Shown: positions 49,906 to 61,506 of the stretch, one piece after another
Layout: the number at the start of each line of letters is the position of its first letter
Position numbering within the stretch: position 1 is the first letter of the stretch
From: Cyclina sinensis
Lineage: Eukaryota; Mollusca; Bivalvia; Venerida; Veneridae
NCBI GenBank assembly: GCA_012932295.1
Contig: JAAONU010000016.1
Location: 38,223,241-38,287,240, forward strand
Direction: 5' to 3'
Length of the DNA: 64,000 bases
Program-made: the position numbers and the translations under genes
The notes under the pieces: generated by a model
Told to the model about the DNA's origin: nothing
Seen by the model: only the letters and a program-made list of their open reading frames with translations
Database searches by the model: none

Positions 49906-50710
49906 GTATTGTACTAATTGGACGTTAATTGTTTTGCAGGTGCACGTGCTTCGTTGTCAGATTTCGCGATGTCAACACTGTCAAAACTGAAGAATCAGAC
50001 ATTAAAAGCTATTCTGCACGTTTTTGTCGATTTGAATTTTCGTCTTGACTCTGTATTAGGAACATGGATAGCAATTAATTGGCGATGAACTTACATTAAC
50101 AGAAGTGTGCCTGGTAAATTTGACTTAGATTGTAAGAAATGGAAAACTAGATTTTGACAGAGACGTCTCTGATTTTGACAAGTGGTCATCAGCAGAAGCA
50201 TTGGTTACATTAACCTTTTTCTAAACCAAGATGTAATAAATTAAAAATCATAGACAGTAGAAAAGAATGAAACTCGGGTCATACCCATGTTTTACAGCTG
50301 AAACTCACAAGTAACAAAACAGTGGCGAAAATTGGTGTCATTTTCAAATAACATTCCAGAAATTTTAGTAGCCATTGGCTCTCCTAGCTTCTGGTAGTGC
50401 CAACATAGATATTGTGATTAAATTTCTTCTACCTGACTTTGGTTCAACCTCCAGAGATTGTTTTTACAATGATTCACAGAGATTTATTTTCACATTTTGT
50501 CATTAGTCCTACTAGTTGTATGCAAGTATTATGTAATTTTTTGTATGGGTCATTATCTCGCCTCCTCGAGATTCTGACCCAAAAACAAAAATATATCAGA
50601 ATATGCTGAAGACGTCACTTGAATTATTTTGACATGAATTTTTTCTGTTCAGGTAGAAAACTTTCATTAGAAAATATGAATATAAATCACAGTCACAATC
50701 TCACCACTGT

Positions 50711-51338
50711 TTTATTGATTTACCGACAAATTGGTAACACGACAAATTGGTAACATGATTTTATACAGCAAAAAATCAGAGAAATCGGTAACAATAGAAA
50801 TATTGCATACACCGAGAACGGTGATTAGGTAGGTGTGAAAAGGCATATGGGGGTACACTGCTTGTCAGAGAAAGGTGCTAACAACATGTGTCGGTCGTTA
50901 AAGAAGTTAGGCCTATTAGTTTGTCTCAGCAGGTAATTATATAATTTGTGTTTGTCATGCAATTATCATTGTTTAAATTATTAAAGTTTATTCTATAATA
51001 AATAATAAATTATACTCATAGTTACTTTTAGGATGAAAAGAGAAAAAAAAAATTTGTGATATAATTTGTGTTCGTCATGCAATTATCATTATTAAAATTA
51101 TTAAAGTTGATGTGATAATATTATAATCATAGCTACTTTGAGGATGAAAGGAGAAAAAAACTTTTTGATAGCACTTTTATGTTTTAAAATTTAAATTAAA
51201 AGAAGTTTGTTCACACCTACCTAATCACCATTCTCGGTATATGCAATATTTCTATTGTTACCGGTTTCTCCGATTTTTTACTATATAAAATCATGTTACC
51301 AATTTGTCGTGTTACCGATTTGATTGGTAACGGTTTTA
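50711..51338. mobile_element. MITE-like element with long inverted repeats
   Basis: Arms of about 125 bases (50,711-50,840 and 51,210-51,338) are reverse complements; shared blocks include ACGACAAATTGGTAACATGA and ACAATAGAAATATTGCATA. The centre has two direct copies of a roughly 50-bp unit (GTCATGCAATTATCATT near 50,955 and 51,075). There is no ORF, which suits a non-autonomous DNA transposon or foldback element. Confidence 0.75.
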
Positions 51339-52596
51339 TTTATGTAAATCACAAAGGCAAGCAATTTTCAATTTACTTTATAAAGAAAATGAAATTGTTA
51401 ATAGCTGCTGAAAAAAAATTTAATGTTATTATTTTTGTTAGGGTGATATTGAAAAAAGTTATTTTTAAAGTTACAGACATAGTTCAATTTCCCTTTTCTG
51501 GGTTTTTGATTTCATCAGCAAAAATGCTTCTCATGCATGTCCCCATGTTATCTGAAAAAAGGTCTAATTTATTTATTTCTTTGAGGGATAACAGTTTTCA
51601 TTTGAATTTTTCTGAGGTAATTTTGAGCACTAATGATTCAGTAGAGAAAATTATAATAAGAATGTACTACTGTTTATGAAATAGGTTTTGGAAAGGTCTT
51701 GGTTCTGGCTTTTGGCAGCCTTCCCCAGTGAATCAGAGTTTGGATCAGTGACCTTGGATCATCAGTTTGGCATAAACTCATGAAGTATATGACAGTATTG
51801 TATAATAAATTGTCTTTTGCTTTCAAGGCATATATGTTTTTCCTTTACCTCATGTTTCTACTTGTCATTGAACAATATGTGCTTAAGTAACAGTTACTAT
51901 TCACCTATACAAAAATTGCCATTTATTATGTAAACTCCTGTTTGCGGGAATCTTGTATTTGCTTGTCATGAGCTTTTTCACTTAGTTGAATGAAATGAAC
52001 TTTGTTGTGTCTGTCTGTCCTTCCATGATCCATCTGTCTGTCCCTAATTTATTGCAGAATATGAAAATAGAAAAGTGTTGTTTGCATCAAATAATTATCA
52101 CACATTTAGACATGTGTTACTATTATAATATTTTGATGCTAAAAAGTAAGTTGTATTCTGTTCAGCAGATCTTAAAACTTATCACATTCATATTAGTTAT
52201 TTAGTGACCTTGGATTAACATCATTCATGTGAACTTTTCCCAGTGCCAGGTAGAGACATCTGACTCTGAAAGTAGGGAGTCTGTCAAGTGGGAGATTTAC
52301 CAACACAGCTTTATTTCAGGCATGGTCCAAGTACAGATGCTAAGGATGTATTGATAACAGAAAAAGAACTGTTATCGGTTTGATATATATTAAAAATAAA
52401 CAGTAAATGTGCATTATTTACACTGAATAGTCACTCTTCCTTAATCAGTTAACAGTCATATTTGTCTTATTTACACTCAAATTAAACATTGGTACCTTTT
52501 CTCCAAACACTGTCCTTTTAAGTGACCTTTAAGTGTCCTTTTCCACTACGCTGCACATTTCCTGGGTCACATTTAAAAAATTATTTAAGATAATAA

Positions 52597-53985
52597 ATAA
52601 ACCTTAGCCATTTCTTATTACGAACTGTTATAATGATATTATTATCATATTTGTTTCCGTAGGTTCTTTCCGTTTTTTTGGTGTTTGGTTCCTGAGTAGT
52701 GCAATGAACGACTAGGAACAGTCTATACATATTTTATGATTGGTTGAGACAGTCACATGATTTCAATATCCCGCCATTTTTTGTCAATCTCCTATGCAGT
52801 GATCTCTCCTTACAGGATTAGATGAGCATAGCGTAACCGGTGCGCGGAGTTTGATTTTTTGGAGCTATATGGTTATGAATAACGAACTGGATTTTGCAGG
52901 AAATGAAATGAATGCAAACATATTCAACAATAAATTGCACTTGGTGTTTGGTTCCCGAGGTCAGCGCAATGAAAGCCTAGAAACAGTCTATATATATTTT
53001 ACGATTGGTCGAGACAGTCTCGTGATTTCAATATCCCGTCATTTTTTGGAGCTGCAGCAGCTTAGAGTCAAGATAGTTAGAGTTTTTTTTTAGGAAATAT
53101 GCATCAAGGTTGCCATATTTTCAGTCCAATTAGCGGCATGCAATGCACAGCTATGGCCCTGATTGCACTTCTGACATTTTTTAACCATGAATAACTAAAT
53201 CGACCCGAATTTTCGCCGCAAGAAGTTGATTCCATTTTGTTTCAAGGCTATCGATTTTATGGTGATTTGAGTGGAAACCTAGGCATGATTAGGTATCTTA
53301 GACATGTTGATTTGCCAAATACTGTGACATTTAACAATAGAAACTTTCGTCTTGCGATATATTCCATAATTTCTGTCCCACAAATACCATGTATTATTGA
53401 GAGATTTTGTTATTTTTATTCTGAACTGTGCCAAATAATAGTTCTTGACATTTTCCTCATACCTGTCTAAAAGTCAGTCTTCCCTTGAATTGATAAATAA
53501 TGATTCACCATATCAACATGCCATGCAAATTTATTCTTGATATTTTAATGTACCATTATGTTTGTTGGCATGTATTACAAAAAAGTCCTGAATTTCGTCA
53601 CTGACATTCGTCCTATATGTTTCATTCCAGTGTGTGTTCTACTTCCAGTATTAATAGAAACCATTTTTTAAATTTGACATTAAACAAACTTAGTACATTT
53701 TGACTACTGTTTTGTATGTTCCAAAGAAAATACATTTGATATTCTAATCTCTAGCAAACCAACCAAAGTTCAGGATGAACAACTAGTGTATTATTATGTA
53801 TTTCGTTTGCCAATTCATCTACCTACAAACCTGGCGAATCCAAATTAACCATTGAAAAGTTTATAAGAATATATATCTGATCATCAGATATCTACTAGTT
53901 CATTGTCTCTTGCTGCATTTCTTGCTTTTAAACATTTCTTTGGACGCCCTTTAATGCTTTTCTTGTTCAACTTATTGTTTTTAAC
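52597..53985 (+). repeat. 1.4-kb repeat, copy 1
   Basis: This copy is nearly the reverse complement of 59,893-61,300. It contains an open frame of 77 codons (53,237-53,470; FYGDLSGNLGMIRYL) conserved in the other copy, and an internal roughly 95-bp direct repeat (GACAGTC..GTGATTTCAATATCCCG at about 52,755 and 53,010). No transposase is seen. It is a non-autonomous or fragmentary mobile element. Confidence 0.75.
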
Positions 53986-54959
53986 TAATGTACTTCTAGC
54001 ATCAAAATTCAGTGACTTTTTGGTGGAATGTCTGGTTACCTAGGGGATGTGTTTCTAGTTCACCAGAATTTTATTTGAAGAAGTTGCAAAATTTTCAAGA
54101 TGTAAAGTATATTCATTCATTCTAATTGTTGCTTTCAAAAGTAAATATGACAGAAATATTCAAGTCTCAGAGAAAAGGAACATTTCTCATTAAAAAAGAA
54201 AAAACTGGTACTTCTAATAAAACATGATCACTTATCTTAATCAGTCAATTGAATGTTTAAGTTTGCCTTGTAAAAAGTCTCCAAGACACAGTTTTCTATA
54301 AATAATAAAATACGACAGTGTCGGGGGAAATATATGACATATGGAATTTATCCGAGAGTTTAACTTGCTGCTTCATGTTTAATGAAATAAATATTTGCTA
54401 GAATTGGTTGCCTTCATTTTGTTAGGCTTGTTTTAAATGTACTTTACTTTTTCTCATAGATAAATCCGATAATTTAAACAAAAACACTATAAAGAATTCT
54501 TGCTCTTTTTTGTGGTTCCTTGTCTAAAAGCTTAGAAAAACATTGGCAAAGTTTTGATGTTTAACCTTTTGCCTTTGGAATTAAGCATTCAATGATTTTG
54601 TTCAGACATTAACTTGTTTGAATTATTTTAAAGTCAGGCGATACCAACACAGATTTACACAATATAATCAATATCCATAGTAAATTGTAACTAGCGTCGT
54701 GATTGGTTGACCTTTCCAGCTCACTGCTGTTACTTCTCTATTAAGGCGGAGCTTATCGAATGCCAGTTCGTTAGAAATGGTTTGCATCATGTAATTTATT
54801 CAACTGGGTTGTTTATTTGAGCAGTTATCCGAGATTTATGACTGTCAAAATTTGAGTTGTCCGGGACAAAACTTTTGTACACAGTCAGGTGTCCGAGAGC
54901 AAGTTTAGAGCTGTCCCGGACGTCGGACTATAGAATTTGTTGAGCCCTGACTGATTTCA

Positions 54960-55460
54960 TTAAATTGAATCTACTTGGCAGAAATGTTATCCATAACAAG
55001 ATGATGAGCAGAGCACATGTTCCAGCTTTCTAAGATCAAGGTCAAGATCACACTTGGTTGGTAAAATTTAATGTATCAAATTTGGTGTCGACTCTGTATC
55101 TCTTTAACTGATTTAATCAAATTGAAACTACTTGGCAGAAATATTAATCATAATGAGACTGGGTGCAGAGTGCAGGTTCTCACTTCCTTGGATAAAGGTC
55201 AAGGTCATGCTTAGTCATTATGTTTTAATGTGTCAAATTTCTTGTCAGCTCAGTATTTCTTGAACTGATTCAATGAAGTTGAAACTACTTGGCAGAAATG
55301 TTAACCATAATGAGACACTATGCAAAGTGCAGGTTACAGCTTGCTGGGTTAAGGTCAAGCTCACACTAACTATTACATGTGTCAGTGTTTTTGTCCGGTC
55401 TGTATTTCTTGAACCAATTGAAGGAGTTGGAAACTATTTGGCAGAAATGTTAACCATACT
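54960..55460. repeat. About 155-bp tandem array, 3-4 copies
   Basis: ACTACTTGGCAGAAATGTTA recurs at about 54,970, 55,128, 55,281 and 55,433, each followed by AAGGTCAAG.TCA in the unit body. Copies are diverged. It resembles other bivalve dispersed tandem elements and is intronic. Confidence 0.65.
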
Positions 55461-57485
55461 GGGAAAACCAGAAGTTACACTAAAAGTGGAATAGGCAATG
55501 CATGTATGACATTTCTATTAGTCTTCTTTGTATCATGAACGTCATGCCACGTCATATGCAACATGTGATATAGTTGCTTGGTTCTTCTGTGATTCATATC
55601 CATGTTTCAGAAGCCTTGGAACACTTTACTCACATTTTTTTAGGTAACTCAGAGAATGCAGAAAACTTAATTTATTTGCAGAAATCGTTTATTAGTTTTG
55701 ACATCAAACTGCATTGTTTTCTCAGTGAGATCAAAATGACTAGATTGTTAATTTGGTCACATCATGTCACAATTATTTGTTCAATTTATATGTTGGAAAT
55801 AACAAAACTAAATTACTTTTCTTTACAGGTTATTTGTTTTGTATTTAAACTTTCACTTAATCGTATTTACTTGACAGTTTTCAAAAATGGTCTGATAGAA
55901 TATTATCACTTTTAACCCTTTTTTATCTGGAGAATAAACAACACCTTAGGTCAGGATTGTGTTAATAAATTGTTTTCAAATATACTAGATATCCCAAGGC
56001 TCAAATTCTTGTTGGCTCCTATGGCCAAGTAACAAGTGTCATCAAGAGGTAAAATAATACAAAGTATAGGACTTGATGCGAAGTGATGTGGTTATTATAG
56101 TAAATACGGTACTGTGATAAATTCTTGCAACATTTGGACTTTTTCACAAACTTTTGTTAATTAATAACCCCTAGGGTTTTACTGCTATTTCAATGACAGG
56201 CTGACCATGTAACTTCCTTTTTAACACTGACCAATACATTAATAGGAACATAATTTGAATTTTAAACTCTTGATATTTTAACAAAAATGGAGTTTGTGTT
56301 GGATATTGACTTACAGGTAAATAAAATCAAATATGTTGTAACAGATTATTACTTTTTGAAATATTTTTCTTAATTAAAATCTTTGAAGTTTATCACTTGG
56401 AAATCTGCAGAGATAATTTTACTGAATTGAAATAGAGTTAATTTCTGTGCCAATAAAAGACGAATTTTGCCCAGGCATTTAAAATGCATGTTCCTTTCTG
56501 TGTGTTTTTTTAAATCTTATTGTGTCTTCCATAAATATAAACTAAAAGTAACATGAGCATTAGAAAAGCTCTTTCAAAATCAACTGTAACATTTCCCCGC
56601 CAAGCTAGATAATACTAATTTCAGAAAATTTTAGTGATTTTTCTGAAAGTCCTAAATTCATAAACTTAAATTGTTCTTTCATTTTCCAGAAATTTCTTGT
56701 ATTTTAAATTATTTATATGTTTGAATTTGTAGGTGACATTTACATGTATGGAATAATTTGATCAGTTTCCCTCACCATCAACAAAACAAGGATGTCTTAG
56801 AATACAATACCCTTTCACACTTCTGCTTGGCACTTGGTCCCTTTGTGAAGTCAAGACAACTTTTACACCTTTCTTTGACACCATCAGGAAATTGTGACAG
56901 CTTTAATTAAAATCCTGTAGACACCCATTAACAGCTAATTGCCCTTCAACACCTTTCAACCCCATGCCTTGCTATGCATTATCTGTATATGTAAGCCAGT
57001 GTATTATTTTGCTTTTTGTAAAGAACAAGTATTCAGTGTTTCAATATGTGGTTGTTAAGTTGTGCTTCCCTCCCTTCTCAGGTATCTTACTTTCTTTAAA
57101 ATATTCATTTATTTTTGTTATTGAGTTTGCAGATAATAATAAATAATTGTTTAGAATTAGACATTTTTAATGAAATCCTAATTCAATCCTATTCGTTAAA
57201 AGGAAATTGATTAATCCATGGATTATGAACATGATGTTACATTTGAATTATATATTTCATAAATTTTAGTAGCTTTGTCATGTTTTCATGTTTGGTTTTA
57301 CTCAGTCACATCATTCTGAAGTCTTGTATGATTAAGTGGTTTATTTTGTTTTTGAAAATTAGAACGGAAGACTGTTAAAAGACTTCATAACCAGAATAAT
57401 GTTCTAAAATTTAAAAAGCATAAACAATTTAACTGCATTTTAACTTAATTGACTAGGTCTACAGATTATTATCTTTTCTTTGCAG

Positions 57486-57731
57486 GAGAAGGAAAACTTA
57501 AGCAACATGAAAACTTTTGGTACCACTGAAATTCAGAGAAGTAGGTCAGACAAGAGCACACTACGAAGAACACTCCGCCGCCGGGTGTCAATGACTGTGA
57601 TGCGACAGAAGATGAAAAAGCTTCAAGATTACTCACTACCATGTCAAACAGACAATTTCCGATTTCTTCGTGCGATAAATGACTACTGCAACAGTCCAGT
57701 TCTAGGGCTTCGAAGGGGTCGTTCTCAAAAG
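57486..57731 (+). CDS. Uncharacterised basic protein, coding exon 2
   Basis: The acceptor is TTCTTTGCAG and the donor AAAAG then GTGCGT; the 246-nt exon is phase 0 at both ends. It encodes EKENLSNMKTFGTTEIQRSR, RRTLRRRVSMTVMRQKMKKL and a more hydrophobic NFRFLRAINDYCNSPVLGLR segment. The arginine-rich RRTLRRRVS patch could be a nuclear signal or kinase site. Codon use and the clean borders distinguish it from surrounding AT-rich DNA. No catalytic motif is seen. Later exons probably lie beyond the window. Confidence 0.7.
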
Positions 57732-59892
57732 GTGCGTCTTATGGAATTGAATTATAGAAATCTTACAGTTTTACCAGCCAAAAAGTGACCTTAATAATGA
57801 ATTGGTCTAAACAGCAGACCTTTTTATTCTAAATGTTACTATTTAAACATGGGCCTTTAAAATTGTTTATCTTAACATGCATTTAAAATTATAAGAGTGG
57901 ACCTGTGGGTGGAACTTAACTGTCCATATTTGGTTGGTCCAATGCCTGTGCAAAATAGACAAACCTGTCTTTAAAACATAAGGCCATAATTTTTCGAGTT
58001 ACTGACCTGCTATCTCCTCCACATTTTGGGAAAATTAAAAAAAACATTAAGGGAAAAAGAATTGAAGTTATCATTTTCACGGAGAATGTACCGTATGACC
58101 AGTTTTAATACACAACTGTAAAGTGCTCAAACTCTCGTGTATCATGATCCCATATGTGCAATTTTTTCTTTACCTCCTCCTATCCTACCTTTTTTAGAAA
58201 AAAATCAGTAAACCAAAAAAAATTTAAAAAATGGCTGAACCAAGTGTATCACAGACTCATTATATCCATTGCAATATACATACATGTACCAATCACATAC
58301 ATGTTTCTATAAAAACTTTTATGTAAATTTGTGCAGATAAATGTTACTGTCTGTTCACCTGTATGAGGGTATACACAAGCAACTATACCACTAAAACTAA
58401 TGAGTCAATGACCCCTAAAGTCTAAAAGGAGCTTAAGTATCAAATAGGTTAAGGGATCAAGGAGTAGATATTTAAGATAATAGAGGTGTCTTGTAAACAC
58501 AAGAGGCTGGCCCTCGCAGTAGGGGTGACATTAAAATAAGCACTTTCTAGGGGTATTGAAACTGATAAAGTTATGTCGATATATATATAAAACATTTTGT
58601 AAAGACATAATGTATATATACAGTTTGATGTTTGTTCTGAAAGGCATGACAGCTGTAAGATTTGATTGTGTTATAAATATATTAATGACACAAACTACTG
58701 TAAATACTTTATACCTAAGTGTAAAATAGTGATGTCATTGTACCTAACATAAAGATCAGAAATTATAGCATGCCCTACAACATGGTTAACTACATGGTTA
58801 AATCCTGCAGTTATAGCACACAGGTTGATATACCAGCTTGTATATCTGAAATATACAGTCAAATATCAAAGAACAGTAATACTCGGTTTGGTTATAGCTT
58901 TTCTGTATACAGCTTACAAAAAAATAAATTATATATTGATTGACCAGAACAAGATCATCATGACACGATAGAAACACTATGTAATACAGCCTTGCTTTTA
59001 ACGGTAGCACAAACGGCTCATTTACTTTGACATTTTATATCTCCATTTACAACAGTGTATGACATTTTCTTGATAACCAAAGTATTAATGTTATGTCCAA
59101 TTGCACATTTATGTCATCCCAATTAGTACATAATTATTAGAGTTGGTGCAAATATAATGACTTGTGGGTCCCTTTATGTTGTTATTTATATTACATAATG
59201 TAATTGCAGGATAATTCATATAACGAAAAATATTCAGAATTTTATTTTTGCATTTATTTTGGGAGACATGTGTTCTTGAGTTTAAAGCCAAATATTGGAG
59301 TATAAAAAAAGTTCAGTAATGCCAGTTAAAGTTTTAGCAGTTGTAAGTATGAAAAAAACAAACTTGGTTTCACCTTAGTTGTTATTTTTATGTTTCAATC
59401 TTTATCATTTGACACCTGTATTTTTGCTGGAATTCAACCAGTATGATTGTCAAGGGGCAGACCCAGTGCTTTTCTTTTCTTTTCTTTTTTTGACTCTGAT
59501 AAGATTAGAAATTAGTTAATTGTACTTAACTGAGCTTATACAATTATAGAAGTCAGTGACACTATTAATGTAGTTTATAAACAACAGCACCCAGCCAGCT
59601 GAGCCAATAAGTCAACATTACAATACATTGATACATGAATCTAGCGAAATATAGGTAATATAAAATATTAGAAGTACAACAGATATGACAGAGCTTCTCA
59701 GAAATGTAGATTGTAGATACTTAAAGTTTGCATTTATGTAAGCTGTGATATGACATTATAAAAAAGTTATGTTATGACAGTGTTAACTTGTCGGATCTGT
59801 GGTGCAACCCTAGAGGATTGATATTTAGTCATATTTTGAATAAAATCTTAGAAAAGAATCAAGCTGACATATATATTTGGACTTGTATGAAT

Positions 59893-61300
59893 CCTCAACA
59901 AGAAAAGCATTGATGCAAAGCATCAAAGGGCGTCCAAAGGATTGTTTAAAAGCAAGAAATGCAGCAAGAAACAATGAACTAGTAGACATCTGATGATCAG
60001 ATATATTCTTATTAACTTTTCAATGGTTAATTTGGATTCGCCAGGTTTGTTGGTAGATGAATGGGCAAACCAAATACATAATAACACACTAGTTGTTCAT
60101 CCTGAACTTTGGTTGGTTTGCTAGAGATTAGAATATCAAATGTATTTTCTTTGGAACAAACAAAACAGTAGTCAAAATGTACTAAGTTTGTTTAATGTCA
60201 AATTTAAAAAATGGTTTCTATTTATACTGGAAGTAGAACACACACTGGAATGAAACATATAGGATGAATGTCAGTGACGAAATTCAGGACTTTTTTGTAA
60301 TACATGCCAACAAAAATAATGGTAAATTAAAATATCAAGAATAAATTTGCATGGCATGTTGATATGGTGAATCATTATTTATCAATTCAAGGGAAAACTG
60401 ACTTTTAGACAGGTATGAGGAAAATGTCAAGAACTATTCTTTGGCACAGTTCAGAATAAAAATTACAAAATCTCTCAATAATACATGGTATTTGTGGGAC
60501 AGAAATTATGGAATATATTGCAAGACGAAAGTTTCTGTTGTAAAATGTCACAGTATTTGGCAAATCAACATGACTAAGATACCTAATCATGCCCAGGTTT
60601 CCACCCAAATCACCATAAAATCGATAGCCTTGAATCAACTTCTTGCGGCGAAAATTCGGGTCGATTTAGATATCTGCAGTTAAAAAATGTCAGAAGTGCA
60701 ATCAGGGTCATAGCCGTGCGTTGCATGCCGCTAAATGGACCAAAAATATGACAACCTTGATGCATATTTCCTAAAAAAAACTCTTACTTTCTTGACTCTA
60801 AGCTGCTGCAGCTCCAAAAAATGGCGGGTTATTGAAATCACGAGACTGTTTCGACCAATCGTAAAATATAATAGACTGTTTCTAGTCTTTCATGGGCTGA
60901 CCTCGGGAATCAAAACCCAAGTGCAATTTATTGTTGAATATGTTTGCATTCATTTCATTTCCTGCAAAATTCTCCAGTTCATTATTCATAACCATATAGC
61001 TCCAAAAAATCAAACTCTGAGTACCAGTTACGCTACGCTCATCTTATCCTGTAAGGGGAGATCACTGCGTAGGAGATTGCCAAAAAATGGCGGGATATTA
61101 TAATCACGTGACTGTCTCGACCAATCGTAAAATATATATAGACTGTCTCTAGTCTTTCATTGCGCTGACCTCGGGAACCAAACACCAAAAAACGAAGTGC
61201 GCGATTGATTAACCAGAAAGAACCTACGGAAACAAATATGATAATAATCATTATAACAGTTCGTAATAAGAAATGGCTAAGGTTTATTTATTATCTTAAA
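59893..61300 (-). repeat. 1.4-kb repeat, copy 2 (inverted)
   Basis: This is the inverted partner of the 52.6-kb copy. The matching open frame is 60,405-60,638 on the minus strand, differing at only a handful of residues. Its outer end has a small hairpin, GCATTGATGCAAAGCATCAA, near 59,908. The pair is separated by about 6 kb that includes coding exon 2 of the plus-strand gene. Confidence 0.75.
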
Positions 61301-61506
61301 TATTTTGTTATAAATTTGTAAAAAGTGCAATTTATTGTTAAATATGTTTGCATTTCATTTCATTTCCTTCAAAATTCTCCAGTTCGTAATAAGAAATGGC
61401 TAAGGTTTATTTATTATCTTAAATATTTTGTTATAAATTTGTAAAAAGTGCAATTTATTGTTAAATATGTTTGCATTTCATTTCATTTCCTTCAAAATTC
61501 TCCAGT
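61261..61506. repeat. Two-copy 123-bp tandem duplication
   Basis: TCGTAATAAGAAATGGCTAA begins at 61,261 and again at 61,384, and the whole 123-base unit is repeated almost without change, so it is recent. It abuts the inner end of 1.4-kb repeat copy 2 and reuses part of that repeat. Confidence 0.85.

Larger units (their letters stand above)
49906..57485 (+). other. 7.6-kb intron rich in repeats
   Basis: Besides the listed inverted-repeat element, 1.4-kb repeat and 155-bp tandem array, it is AT-rich with only chance open frames (the longest, 51,293-51,679, begins inside an inverted-repeat arm). Confidence 0.6.

Noticed and set aside
51293..51679. Plus-strand open frame of 128 codons
   Set aside because: It starts inside the inverted-repeat arm of a MITE-like element and is Lys/Phe/Ile-rich, as AT-rich chance frames are.
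53237..53470. Host gene encoding the 77-residue protein seen twice
   Set aside because: The frame lies wholly in a dispersed repeat present in two inverted copies, and no family was recognised. It is treated as repeat content.
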